Shown one piece after another: positions 35,936-44,830 of a stretch of DNA of 64,000 nucleotides. A model generated the notes under the pieces. It was not told the DNA's origin, ran no database searches, and saw only the letters and a program-made list of their open reading frames with translations. How positions within the stretch are numbered: the stretch's first letter is position 1; each line of letters opens with the position of its first letter. The position numbers were made by a program, and so were the translations under genes. The stretch spans positions 2,404,001 to 2,468,000 of the forward strand of contig NC_007964.1 in the NCBI RefSeq assembly GCF_000013885.1. Reading direction: 5' to 3'. This DNA is from Nitrobacter hamburgensis X14. GTDB taxonomy: Bacteria; Pseudomonadota; Alphaproteobacteria; Rhizobiales; Xanthobacteraceae.

Positions 35936-37020
35936 GCGCCCAACCTACCCTTTTATACGTGGATGACGACAAGGCGCTGGCCCGGCTGGTCGAGCGCGGC
36001 CTGACGCGCCATGGATTTTGCGTGGAGCACGCTCACAACGGCGAAGCCGGGCTCGCACGCATCGCGCAGGGCGGCATCGATGTGATCGCGCTCGACCAGT
36101 ACATGCCCGGCCTCGACGGGCTGGAGACGCTGGAACGGATTCAGGCAATCCCCGGCGCACCGCCGGTGGTATTCGTCACCGCGTCGCAGGACTCGAAGAT
36201 CGCGGTGACCGCGCTCAAAGCCGGTGCCGCCGACTATCTCGTCAAAGACACGCTCGGCGAATTCGTTCCCCTGCTGCAGGTCGCGGCCGAAGTGGCGATC
36301 CGGCAGGCGCACATCCAGAAGGCGCGCGACGACGCCGAGGCCGAAATCCGCGCCTCGCGCGACCGCTATGCGGCGCTGGCCACCGAGCGCGAGGTGTTGC
36401 TGCGCGAAGTCAATCACCGCGTCGGCAACAGCCTCCAGATCATCGCATCGCTGCTGCACCTGCAGGCCAATTCCAGTCCCGAGGAAGACATCAAGGCTGC
36501 GCTCACCGCCGCGATGGGTCGCGTCGCGGCCGTGGCGCAGGTGCATCGCCGGCTCTATACCTCACACGACCTGAAGAGCGTGCTGCTGAACCAGTATCTT
36601 GAAGCGTTGCTCGAGGATCTCCGGCGCTCCGCCGAGGGCAACCGGATGTCGCGCCTCGACCTGAAGGCCGAGCCCGTCGAGATCGATCCGGATCGCGCCG
36701 TGGCGATCGGAATCATCGTCAACGAACTGGTGATGAACGCGGTCAAATACGCCTACCCCGACGGCCCCGGCCCGATCCACGTCCAGCTCAAGACCGACGG
36801 TGGCAACATCGAACTATCGATCGCCGACGACGGCGTCGGTCTCAATGCAAAGGCTGATCCGCGCTCCACGGGAATGGGCCAGCGGATTGTTTCCGCGATG
36901 GCGCAGAAACTCGACGCTCAGGCCGAGCGCGATCCGACCCATGCCGGCACGCGTATCGTGCTGCGGTTCCGCCGCGACATTTCACCGGCCACGAAGACCA
37001 GGTCTGCAACGGCGGCCTGA
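35932..37020 (+). CDS. Receiver domain fused to HisKA_2-type histidine kinase
   Basis: 362 residues. Residues 1-120 form a receiver (D11-D13; D55 in VIALDQYMPGLDG; VFVTASQD; K105 in DYLVKDT). A coiled segment (about 125-155) leads to a HisKA_2 phosphoacceptor box REVNHRVGNSLQIIASLLHL with H162, and an HATPase domain (IVNELVMNAVKYAYPDG, ADDGVGL). Such cytoplasmic HisKA_2/HWE kinases sit at the top of general stress or light signalling in Alphaproteobacteria. The ATGA overlaps make it the third member of a coupled kinase-receiver-receiver/kinase relay. No output regulator is encoded here. Confidence 0.92.
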   Translation: MSAQPTLLYVDDDKALARLVERGLTRHGFCVEHAHNGEAGLARIAQGGIDVIALDQYMPGLDGLETLERIQAIPGAPPVVFVTASQDSKIAVTALKAGAADYLVKDTLGEFVPLLQVAAEVAIRQAHIQKARDDAEAEIRASRDRYAALATEREVLLREVNHRVGNSLQIIASLLHLQANSSPEEDIKAALTAAMGRVAAVAQVHRRLYTSHDLKSVLLNQYLEALLEDLRRSAEGNRMSRLDLKAEPVEIDPDRAVAIGIIVNELVMNAVKYAYPDGPGPIHVQLKTDGGNIELSIADDGVGLNAKADPRSTGMGQRIVSAMAQKLDAQAERDPTHAGTRIVLRFRRDISPATKTRSATAA

Positions 37021-37093
37021 GCAACCAACGGTAAAAAAGCGCGCCTCCGCGCACCTCGCGGATTATACCCAGCGGCTCTGCTATGCTGCTCGC

Positions 37094-37206
37094 GCATATT
37101 CCGCAAAAGTGGAGACCGGTTTTGCGATCAGAATGCACGCAAGTTATTGATTGAGAGCATTTTCTTGACGTGAACCGGATTTCCACTTAGCCGGAAAATG
37201 CTCTAT
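37094..37206 (+). repeat. Dispersed palindromic repeat, copy C, in the aat leader
   Basis: Two modules: a hairpin-like GCATATTCCGCAAAAGTGGA...CGGTTTTGCG..AATGC (37094-37137) and an inverted repeat AGAGCATTTTC ... GAAAATGCTCT (37154-37205) around GAACCGGATTTCCACTT. The core is diverged from copies A, B, D and E. Its right arm ends 8-11 bases before the aat start codon, so it will be in or next to the aat mRNA leader. Confidence 0.65.
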
Positions 37207-37216
37207 AAGGCGCATG

Positions 37217-37891
37217 ATGTCCCGCGAGACCGCCTCCTCCGAGATCACGCCCGAGCTGCTACTGCGCGCCTATGCTTGCGGCATTTTTCCGATGGCGGAA
37301 AGCGTCGACGACCCGACGCTGTTCTGGGTCGAACCGAAGCTGCGCGGTGTGATACCGCTCGAGAGTTTCCGGATCTCGTCGCGGCTCGCGCGCACGGTGC
37401 GATCGGACAGTTTCGCCGTGACCGTTGATACCGCCTTCAACGCGGTGATCGACGGCTGCGCCGCACCGCAGCCTGGCCGTGACAACACCTGGATCAACCG
37501 CCGCATCCGCGAACTCTACATCGCCCTACACGAACTCGGCCACTGTCACAGCGTCGAGGTCTGGCAGGGAGACGAGCTCGTGGGCGGCCTTTATGGCGTC
37601 AGGCTCGGCCGTGCTTTTTTTGGCGAGAGCATGTTTCACATCGCGCGGGACGCGTCGAAGGTCGCGCTGGTGCATCTGGTCGCCCGATTGATCGCGGGCG
37701 GTTTCGTGCTGCTCGATACGCAATTCGTGACCGATCACCTGCGCGGGTTCGGCGCGATCGAAATCCCGCGCAGGCGTTACCGGGCGCTGCTGGACGCTGC
37801 GCTGGAAGGCCGTGCCGATTTCGCGGCGCTGCCGCTTGACCAGCCGGTTCCCGGCACAGACGCGCTCAAGATCATCGCCGACCGCGCGTAA
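37217..37891 (+). CDS. aat: Leucyl/phenylalanyl-tRNA-protein transferase
   Basis: A 224-residue cytoplasmic enzyme that adds Leu or Phe from tRNA to proteins with N-terminal Lys or Arg, marking them for ClpAP degradation (N-end rule). Family features are LLLRAYACGIFPMAES, LFWVEPKLRGVIPL, TWINRRIRELYIALHELG, HCHSVEVWQGDELVGGLYG, FFGESMFH and LLDTQFVTDHLRGFGA. Two consecutive ATGs (37214, 37217) are possible; AAGG at 37207-37210 is better spaced for the second. aat commonly follows accC in Alphaproteobacteria; here the kinase cassette lies between. Confidence 0.95.
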   Translation: MSRETASSEITPELLLRAYACGIFPMAESVDDPTLFWVEPKLRGVIPLESFRISSRLARTVRSDSFAVTVDTAFNAVIDGCAAPQPGRDNTWINRRIRELYIALHELGHCHSVEVWQGDELVGGLYGVRLGRAFFGESMFHIARDASKVALVHLVARLIAGGFVLLDTQFVTDHLRGFGAIEIPRRRYRALLDAALEGRADFAALPLDQPVPGTDALKIIADRA

Positions 37892-37900
37892 GATCATCAT

Positions 37901-38025
37901 AGGGCCCCGCTTCTGATAGAATTAGAAGCGGGGCTCTATGATTTTGTTTTGACGCGTTTTCTTCCCGCGAACCGGTATCCATCCTCGGGCCGGGCCCGAG
38001 GACATGCTTCGCTCGAACACGCTAT
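37901..38025 (+). repeat. Dispersed palindromic repeat, copy D (with inner palindrome)
   Basis: The left hairpin GCCCCGCTTCT..AGAAGCGGGGC begins 10 bases after the aat stop, followed by TCTATGATTTTG, GACGCGTTTTC, the core GAACCGGTATCCA, then an inner palindrome CCTCGGGccgggCCCGAGG and the right arm CGAACACGCTATA. It has the same architecture as copy A. The left hairpin may also end aat transcription. Confidence 0.78.
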
Positions 38026-38127
38026 AAAACCGGACCACCAGCGCGGTTTTTTCAAAAATCCGATATGTTGCCTCAAACGCCCGTCAGGGGCGCTCGTGGC
38101 AGCCGTCCATTCCGAGGATTCTTATTG

Positions 38128-38382
38128 ATGCGTGCAGCACTCTTGATCGCTTCGGCCATCATCTGCTCGTGTGCGACCGCTCACGCCCAGGCCTGGGACA
38201 GTCGTTATCCGATCTGCATGGTGATTTACGGGCCGATCGCGTACAACGACTGCCGATATATGACCCTCCAGCAATGCAGGCCGCTGGCGTCGGGACGTTC
38301 CGCTCAATGCTTGGAGAATCCGTTTTTCGGCGACCCGCAGGACGGCCCGACTCGACGGCTGCGCCGACGGCACCACCATTGA
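38128..38382 (+). CDS. DUF3551-family small exported protein
   Basis: 84 residues. Signal peptide MRAALLIASAIICSCATAHA, then QAWDSRYPICMVIYGPIAYN, a 'DCRYMTLQQC' segment and a final CLENPFF. The Cys spacing (C..YG....DC.Y.T..QC......G...C..NP(F/Y)) is the DUF3551 signature, a family found mainly in Bradyrhizobium-type genomes with unknown role. GAGG lies 9 bases before the ATG. The gene is flanked on both sides by copies of the dispersed repeat (D and E). Confidence 0.8.
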   Translation: MRAALLIASAIICSCATAHAQAWDSRYPICMVIYGPIAYNDCRYMTLQQCRPLASGRSAQCLENPFFGDPQDGPTRRLRRRHHH

Positions 38383-38426
38383 TCTGGAAAACGCTGAAGC
38401 CCGGCTTCGCTAATGGTGCCCGCTTC

Positions 38427-38530
38427 AGAGCCATTCCTCTTCTGATGGAATCAAAAGCGGAATGGCTCTATGATTTTGATTTGACGCGTTTTCTTGACGC
38501 GAACCGGTATCCACTTCGCTCGAAAACGCT
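38427..38530 (+). repeat. Dispersed palindromic repeat, copy E
   Basis: The left hairpin AGAGCCATT..TTCTGATggaATCAaAA..AATGGCTCT is followed by ATGATTTTGATTTGAC, GCGTTTTC, the core GAACCGGTATCCACTTCGCT and GAAAACGC. The simple form, almost identical to copy B. It ends directly at the lolD stop codon (38531), so it could supply the 3' end of the lolD mRNA. Confidence 0.8.
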
Positions 38531-39229
38531 TCAGTCCAGCTCGACAACGTGACCGTTTTCCAGCGACACCCGCCGGTCCATCCGATCCGCGAGCTCCATG
38601 TTGTGGGTCGCGATCAGCATTGCCACCCGAGTCGCTTTCACAAGCTGCATCAGGGCATTGAACACGTGATCCGCGGTGTTGGGGTCCAGGTTGCCGGTCG
38701 GTTCATCGGCCAACAGCACACGCGGCGCATTGGCGACGGCCCGCGCGATCGCGACCCGCTGCTGCTCGCCGCCTGACAATTCAGCCGGACGATGGGTGAC
38801 GCGATCCTCGAGGCCAAGATAGGAGAGAATTTCGCGCGCGCGCTTGACCGTCTCCGAGCGTCTGAGGCCGCGGATCATCTGCGGCAGCATGACGTTTTCG
38901 AGCGCGGTGAATTCCGGAAGAAGACGGTGAGATTGATAGACGAACCCGATATCGGTGCGCCGAATCCTGGTGCGCTCCACGTCCGAGAGACCTGACGTCG
39001 CGGTTCCCCCGATATACACCTCCCCGGCATCCGGACTCTCGAGCAGCCCGGCAATATGCAGCAAGGTCGACTTGCCCGATCCCGAGGGGGCCACCAGCGC
39101 GACGGACTGGCCCGCCCACAACGCAAGCTTCGTGCCGTCCAGAATGGTCAGTTTTGTTTCGCCCTGCGTATATTGACGCCTGATGTCGTGAAGATAGACA
39201 ACCGGTATCTCCTTTGCCCCCTGCTCCAT
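38531..39229 (-). CDS. lolD: Lipoprotein-releasing ABC transporter ATP-binding protein
   Basis: A 232-residue ATPase of the LolCDE system that extracts mature lipoproteins from the inner membrane for transfer to LolA. Walker A APSGSGKST at 47-55, Q-loop VYQSHRLLPEFTALENVMLP, signature LSGGEQQRVAIARAVAN, Walker B VLLADEPTGNLDPNT, switch His IATHN. The QSHRLLPEFTALENV segment is typical of LolD/MacB-like ATPases. It follows lolC by nine bases in one operon. Confidence 0.93.
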   Translation of the reverse strand: MEQGAKEIPVVYLHDIRRQYTQGETKLTILDGTKLALWAGQSVALVAPSGSGKSTLLHIAGLLESPDAGEVYIGGTATSGLSDVERTRIRRTDIGFVYQSHRLLPEFTALENVMLPQMIRGLRRSETVKRAREILSYLGLEDRVTHRPAELSGGEQQRVAIARAVANAPRVLLADEPTGNLDPNTADHVFNALMQLVKATRVAMLIATHNMELADRMDRRVSLENGHVVELD

Positions 39230-39238
39230 ATCTGTCGC

Positions 39239-40519
39239 TCACTCGTACCGCAGGGCGTCGACGGGATCGAGGCGCGCGGCACGCCACGATGGATAAAGAG
39301 TCGCGAGAAACGACAGCGTCAGCGCCATGATCACAACGGCGCCGGTCTCCCGAACATCGATCTCAGCCGGCAGTTTGGACAGGAAGTAAAGCTCCGGCGA
39401 GAACAGTTCGGTGCTGGTGAGCCACGACAGGAACTCCCGGATCGACTCGATGTTGAGACAGATCACCAGCCCCACGACAAAGCCGGTGAGCGTGCCGACG
39501 ACACCGATCGCCGCGCCGGTAATCAGGAAGATACGCATGATCGATCCCTGCGACGCGCCCATGGTGCGCAGGATGGCGATATCGCTGCCCTTGTCCTTGA
39601 CCAGCATGATCAGTCCCGAAACGATATTCAGCGCCGCGACGAGGACAATCAGCGTCAGGATCAGAAACATCACATTGCGCTCGACCTGGAGCGCATTGAA
39701 AAACGTCGAATTCCGCTGCCGCCAGTCGACCAGAAACACCGGCCGGCCCGCGGCTTCCGTCACCGACTTGCGGAATTCGTCGATCTTGTCCGGATTGTCG
39801 GTATAGATCTCGATCGCGGTGACATCGTTAGCGCGATTGAAATAGGCCTGCGCCTCGGCCAGCGGCATGAACACGAAGGTCGAATCGTATTCGGACATCC
39901 CGATCTCGAACACCGCCGCGACCTTGTACGGCTTGATGCGCGGAGTCGTGCCCATGGGGGTCACGGCCCCGCGCGGCGCGACCAGCGTGATGCTGTCGCC
40001 TGCGTGCAGCGAGAGCTGATCGGCAAGCCGCCGGCCGATGGCCACGCCCTGCCCGTCGTCAAACCCGTCGAGCGTACCCTGTTTGATGTTCTTGGCGATG
40101 GAGGTGAGATTGTTGAGGTCAGCGGCCCTGATACCCCGGACGAAAACGCCGGCGGCATTATACGGCGAAGACGCCAGCGCCTGACCGTCGACGACAGGCG
40201 CTGCGAGCCGTATCCCCGGCACCTGACTGATTCGGTCGGCAACATCCTTCCAGTCGGTGAGAGGCGATTCCAGCGGCTGAACCAGCAGATGCCCGTTCAG
40301 GCCAAGGATCTTGCTGAGCAGCTCCGTGCGAAATCCGTTCATGACGGCCATCACGATGATCAACGTGGCGACGCCGAGCATGATGCCCAGGAACGAAAAG
40401 CCGGCAATGACCGAGATGAAACCTTCCTTGCGCCGCGCCCGCAAATAGCGCCCCGACAGCATCCATTCGAAGGCGGCAAAGGGCTTGGTCCGGAGCGGCT
40501 CGTTCATGGTCTCATCCAT
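39239..40519 (-). CDS. lolC: Lipoprotein-releasing ABC transporter permease
   Basis: A 426-residue permease with four membrane helices: one N-terminal (FISVIAGFSFLGIMLGVATLIIV), a large periplasmic domain (about 50-280), and three C-terminal helices (IALV..LNIVSGLIMLVKDKG, GVVGTLTGFVVGLVICLNIE, VVIMALTLSFLATLYPSWRAA) of the FtsX type. The N-terminal FEWMLSGRYLRARRKEGFIS is characteristic of LolC/LolE. Alphaproteobacteria often have a single permease acting as both. It is downstream of proS. Confidence 0.92.
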   Translation of the reverse strand: MDETMNEPLRTKPFAAFEWMLSGRYLRARRKEGFISVIAGFSFLGIMLGVATLIIVMAVMNGFRTELLSKILGLNGHLLVQPLESPLTDWKDVADRISQVPGIRLAAPVVDGQALASSPYNAAGVFVRGIRAADLNNLTSIAKNIKQGTLDGFDDGQGVAIGRRLADQLSLHAGDSITLVAPRGAVTPMGTTPRIKPYKVAAVFEIGMSEYDSTFVFMPLAEAQAYFNRANDVTAIEIYTDNPDKIDEFRKSVTEAAGRPVFLVDWRQRNSTFFNALQVERNVMFLILTLIVLVAALNIVSGLIMLVKDKGSDIAILRTMGASQGSIMRIFLITGAAIGVVGTLTGFVVGLVICLNIESIREFLSWLTSTELFSPELYFLSKLPAEIDVRETGAVVIMALTLSFLATLYPSWRAARLDPVDALRYE

Positions 40520-40592
40520 CGTTCGATAATCCCATGATTCGCGGCCAATTGTGGCCGGAATGGCATTGAATGCCGCGCGCGGTGGATAATCG

Positions 40593-41912
40593 CTACGCCA
40601 TCAACCGCTCAACCGCATCTTCCAGCGCGACATTCTCCCGCGTCCCGTCCCCGCGCCGCTTGATCTCGACCTTGCCTTCGGCGAGTCCCTTGGGACCCAC
40701 CATGACCTGCCAGGGAATGCCGATAAGGTCGGCGGTTGCGAACTTCGCACCTGCGCGCTGATCTGTATCGTCATAAAGCACGTCAACTCCCTTGGCGGAG
40801 AGCTCGCGATAGAGTCGTTCACATGCGGCATCAGTATCGCCGGCGCCCTGTTTCAGGTTCAGGATCGCAACCGTGAACGGAGCGACGGCTTCCGGCCACT
40901 TGATGCCCGCGTCATCGTGGCAAGCCTCGATGATCGCCCCGACGAGACGGGAGACCCCCACCCCGTAGGAGCCGCCGTGGATCGGCTGCTCGACCCCATC
41001 GGGGCCGGCCACCAGCGCCTTCATCGATTCGGAATACTTGGTGCCGAAATAGAAAATCTGGCCGACTTCGATGCCGCGGGTGTGAACGCGCCTCTCCTCC
41101 GGAACCTCGCGCTCGTAGCGCGCGCCGTCGTGAACGTCCTCGGTCGCGGCATAGGCCGTGGTCCATTGCTTGACGATCGGCGTCAGATCGCCGTCGTAAT
41201 CCACGTCCGTGCCCGGCACGGGAAGATCAAGAACGTCCTTGTCGATATAGACGCCGGACTCTCCCGTTTCGGCGAGCACGATGAATTCATGGCTGAGATC
41301 GCCCCCGATCGGACCGGTTTCCGCCCGCATCGGGATCGCCTTCAAACCCATGCGCGCGAATGTGCGCAAGTAAGCGACGAACATCCTGTTGTAGGAAAGC
41401 CGCGCGCCGACTTCATCGATATCGAACGAATAGGCATCCTTCATGAGGAATTCGCGGCCACGCATGACGCCGAAACGGGGACGCTGCTCGTCGCGGAACT
41501 TCCACTGGATATGATAGAGGTTGAGCGGCAGGCTCTTGTAGGAGCGCACGTAGCTCCGAAATATCTCGGTGATCATCTCCTCGTTGGTCGGCCCATACAA
41601 CAACTCGCGCTTATGACGGTCCTGAATCCGCAGCATTTCCGGACCATAGGCGTCGTAGCGGCCGCTCTCGCGCCAGAGGTCTGCGAGTTGCAAGGTCGGC
41701 ATCAACAATTCGATGGCGCCGGCGCGGTTCTGTTCCTCGCGCACGATCGCCTCGATCTTCTTGAGCACGCGAAGGCCGAGCGGCAGCCAGGCATAGATGC
41801 CGGCCGCCTCCTGCCGCATCATGCCCGCCCGCAACATGAGCCGGTGCGAGACGATCTCGGCTTCCTTCGGGGTCTCCTTCAGAATCGGCAAAAAGAACCG
41901 CGACAATCGCAT
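40593..41912 (-). CDS. proS: Prolyl-tRNA synthetase, short alphaproteobacterial form
   Basis: A 439-residue class II synthetase charging tRNA-Pro. Motifs: [38 protein letters not shown], the class II motif 2 [25 protein letters not shown] region, and [22 protein letters not shown] (motif 3), with the anticodon-binding domain at the end. The length shows it lacks the large inserted editing domain of the E. coli enzyme, as is normal in Rhizobiales. The start at 41912 ([11 protein letters not shown]) is conserved; a 42-codon extension was rejected. Confidence 0.95.
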
Positions 41913-42087
41913 GGACAGGCCTGGGAATCGTTTCGGGACACGGGACGTTCGAGTGAAACCGGATCGGCCGGCAAAACACAAGGGTTTGTACGATGACAAG
42001 CCGCGCGACAGCGGCGGAATTCCGTCCACTTGCGACATTTTACGCGCCTGGATCGCGGCCGCTCCTGGGGCTGCCGGAAACGCTCTC

Positions 42088-43668
42088 TCAATTGATCAGG
42101 ATCGGTGCCTCGCCATGAAGCTGAGCGAAGTCCGAGATCAGGATATCGAGCGCGAGGGTCCATCGTCCGGCCACCGGGGCGGCCATCGACACCCGCCACT
42201 GTCCCTCGCCGAGCGACTGCGCTTCGGCGGTCGAAGGCTCGATGCCGTTGTCCGGGCTGGACAGTGTGACGGAAACGCCCTTGGCGGCCAGCACCTCCTC
42301 GTCCGGCGTCCGCAACTGGATTTCAATACTGATCGGCCCCGCCCGGCCCGGCGACACCGTAATGTCCGCCATCATCTGTCCGGTATGAAGGTGCGTGAAG
42401 AACGGCTCGGTTGCGACTATCAGCGCGCGAGGCGGCGGAGTGAAGCGCCAAAGCCCGACGATGCCGAGGATGCCGGCCACCAGAACCAATTCGGCGATGA
42501 TCGTTCGTCGCATGTGACGGCGAGACTTGACGCGGCCCTTCCCGATCCGCGGGCTAAGATACAGCCGATTCCAGAGCGCGATCGCCAGCAGCAACGCCAC
42601 CAGCACGAGCTTGATCGCAAGGACGCGGCCATAGCTTGTGGTCCACAGCTCATCCAGCCGTTCGAGTTGTACGATAGCGAGCAGCAATCCGCTCGCCAGC
42701 AGCGCGGCGACCGCGAACGGGATGACACGCGAAAACCGCGTCAGAACGTCGATAACAGTCTGGCGAGGCCCGCGCATCGCCAGCGCGAGCGGAACCAGCG
42801 ACCCGACCCAGAAGGCCAGAGCAGTGCCATGCACGAACACGGCGGGCGCGGTCAGCCATCGCGGCGAGGCAGTGGCGGCATGACCGGTTGCCGCCAGCGC
42901 CAGTCCAACGCCGATCAGGGCACTGAGCGACATCACCCTGGCGCGTGTCGCGCCGGCCCGATGCGACAGCAGAGCAAGCAGCAAAGCCGCGGCCGCGATC
43001 GCAACCGACAACCCAAACGAGCCGCGAGCACCGACGGCCCATACGTCCGGGTCCGGTAACGACGACGGTGGCAACGCCAGAGCATCGAGCCCTTGCAACC
43101 CGACCGAGAGCGCCAGCGCAGCTAACGCGACCAGTTCGACGCTGCTGCCGATGACTCGCATCGCCGGAGCAAACGGCGCCCGCATCCACGCGACGAAGAA
43201 CGCGCCGCCGGCACCGACAAACAAACCGAGATAGATGGCGAGCCGCGACAGCCAGATCGCGCCGCGAAGCAGCATGTCGTCCGAGCGCACCACCTGCGGC
43301 GCATCGCCGTCGCGTCGGCCAACCCAGAACGTCGTGGAGCCGCCCACCGGATGACCATCCGCCGAAACCACCCGCCAGCTAATGACGTGCGCGCCATCGC
43401 CCAATATCGCCGGCGGCGTGAGGATGAGCTGTGCGCCGTCGCGACGGATCCGGGTGACGCTCTCGCCCGCCCCGCTCCGGTCGACGATCCGGATCGTCAG
43501 CGGTTCGACCGGCTCGTTGAAGGTCAGCGTCAGCGTCGCAGGCGCGTGCGCCAATAGAACGCCGTTCGCGGGATCGCTGGCAATCAGACTGGCGTGAGCC
43601 CAGGCCGCCGAAGGCAGTAGCGCCGTCACCAGCAACCACCACCACATCGCCTGCGCCGGACGTCTCAC
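42088..43668 (-). CDS. pcuE: CopC-CopD fusion copper protein
   Basis: 526 residues. Signal peptide to about residue 24, mature start at H25 ([13 protein letters not shown]). Residues 25-120 form a CopC domain with the second His region [16 protein letters not shown]; the middle (about 135-415) is a CopD membrane domain of about eight helices; the last 100 residues form a periplasmic beta domain ([19 protein letters not shown]). It probably moves copper across or at the inner membrane. It is last in a five-gene operon with the order of pcuABCDE in Bradyrhizobium diazoefficiens, known there for copper supply to cytochrome oxidase; the symbol rests on that match. Confidence 0.85.
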
Positions 43669-43681
43669 GGATGAACGATTC

Positions 43682-44215
43682 TCAGTGCTTGGCTTTCAGG
43701 TGAACCGCCGGCGCCGGAGCGCGCAGGTTGTCGGAGCCCTGCCCTGCGGACGGGATTTCGATCCAGCGCTCGACACCCTGTTCGCACTCCTGCACAACGG
43801 GAAAATAGAGGCTCTGTCCCGGCTTGTCCGGCAGCCGCACGATCAGACCGAAAGTGTCATAGAGGTTGTCCGGCAACGGGCCGCCGCGCCAGGCCACCTC
43901 ATCGACGACATCCGTGATGGATTTGCCGTGTGGCCCTTGTACCGGAGCTTCGAGCTTTCTGCTCTTGATTTCGACGTTCCAGCCCGGCTTCATCTGCGGT
44001 TTCGCCGACAGAATTCCTTCCGGCAACTTGATCCGCAGCGCCGTCGTCGCACTGCCGTTGCAGCCGTGCGGCGCGGTGAAGACGAGATGCGCATAACTGT
44101 TCGCGGGCGCATCCGCCGGCTGGACCGTGACATGCGCCCGCGCAGCGTTACACGAGGCCACCGCGGCAACTGCCGCGATGACCGTGCCGATCCACAATCG
44201 CGAGTCGCGCGTCAC
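43682..44215 (-). CDS. pcuD: YcnI-family (DUF1775) periplasmic copper protein
   Basis: 177 residues. Signal peptide to about 27 (NAARA), with H28 as the new N-terminus (HVTVQPADAPANSYAHLVFT). YcnI proteins bind copper through this N-terminal His. The family segments VFTAPHGCNGSATTALRIKL, MKPGWNVEIKSRKL and EVAWRGGPLPDNLYDTFGL are clear. Its ATG overlaps the stop of pcuC (ATGA). It probably works with PcuC and PcuE in periplasmic copper handling. Confidence 0.88.
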   Translation of the reverse strand: MTRDSRLWIGTVIAAVAAVASCNAARAHVTVQPADAPANSYAHLVFTAPHGCNGSATTALRIKLPEGILSAKPQMKPGWNVEIKSRKLEAPVQGPHGKSITDVVDEVAWRGGPLPDNLYDTFGLIVRLPDKPGQSLYFPVVQECEQGVERWIEIPSAGQGSDNLRAPAPAVHLKAKH

Positions 44216-44742
44216 TTCTTGTTTCCGTCATGCTGATGATCCGTCATCGCTCCGCCCGCCGGCGCGCTCGGTGCGCGCGCGCCGATGCCTTGCACATCGA
44301 GCGAGACCGCGACCTTGCCCGCCTTTTCGAATTCGAGCGTCACCGGCACCATCTCGCCCTGTTTGAACGGACGCTTGAGATCGACCAACATCAGGTGATA
44401 GCCGCCCGGCGCCAGCTTGACGGTCTTGCCCGGCTCGATCGTGAGGCCACCCTCGACTGGATGCATTGTCATCACGCCGTTGTTCATGCTCATCTGATGA
44501 ACTTCGAGCTTGCCGGCCGCATCGGTGGAGCCGCCGACCAGTTTATCGGCAGTCGCGCCCTTGTTCTCGATGGTGAGGTACCCGCCACCGACCTTGGCGC
44601 CGCCGGGCGTGGCACGGGTCCATGCCTGCGAGATGACCAGATCGCCGGCCTTGACGGACTCGGCGTTGGCGGAAGTACCCACGGCAAGCGCGGCGATCGC
44701 GACCGCGCCGATCATGCTGCGAAGCGTCAACGACAAATTCAT
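44212..44742 (-). CDS. pcuC: PCu(A)C-type periplasmic copper chaperone
   Basis: 176 residues. Signal peptide to about 27 (GTSANA). The copper site H-X10-M-X22-H-X-M is visible as H82, M93, H116 and M118 (VHQMSMNNGVMTMH and GYHLMLVDLKRPF). Such chaperones deliver Cu(I) to the CuA centre or to Sco proteins for cytochrome oxidase assembly. The C-terminal tail (GAMTDHQHDGNKK) has extra His. It overlaps pcuD and follows the receptor gene by 88 bases. Confidence 0.93.
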   Translation of the reverse strand: MNLSLTLRSMIGAVAIAALAVGTSANAESVKAGDLVISQAWTRATPGGAKVGGGYLTIENKGATADKLVGGSTDAAGKLEVHQMSMNNGVMTMHPVEGGLTIEPGKTVKLAPGGYHLMLVDLKRPFKQGEMVPVTLEFEKAGKVAVSLDVQGIGARAPSAPAGGAMTDHQHDGNKK

Positions 44743-44830
44743 GACATTCTCCTTTTGGTTCTGTCACGGAGGAGGTTCGACCCGTAAGCGCGGAGGTCAT
44801 TACAGTGAGCGCGCGCAGTGCCAGACGTGC

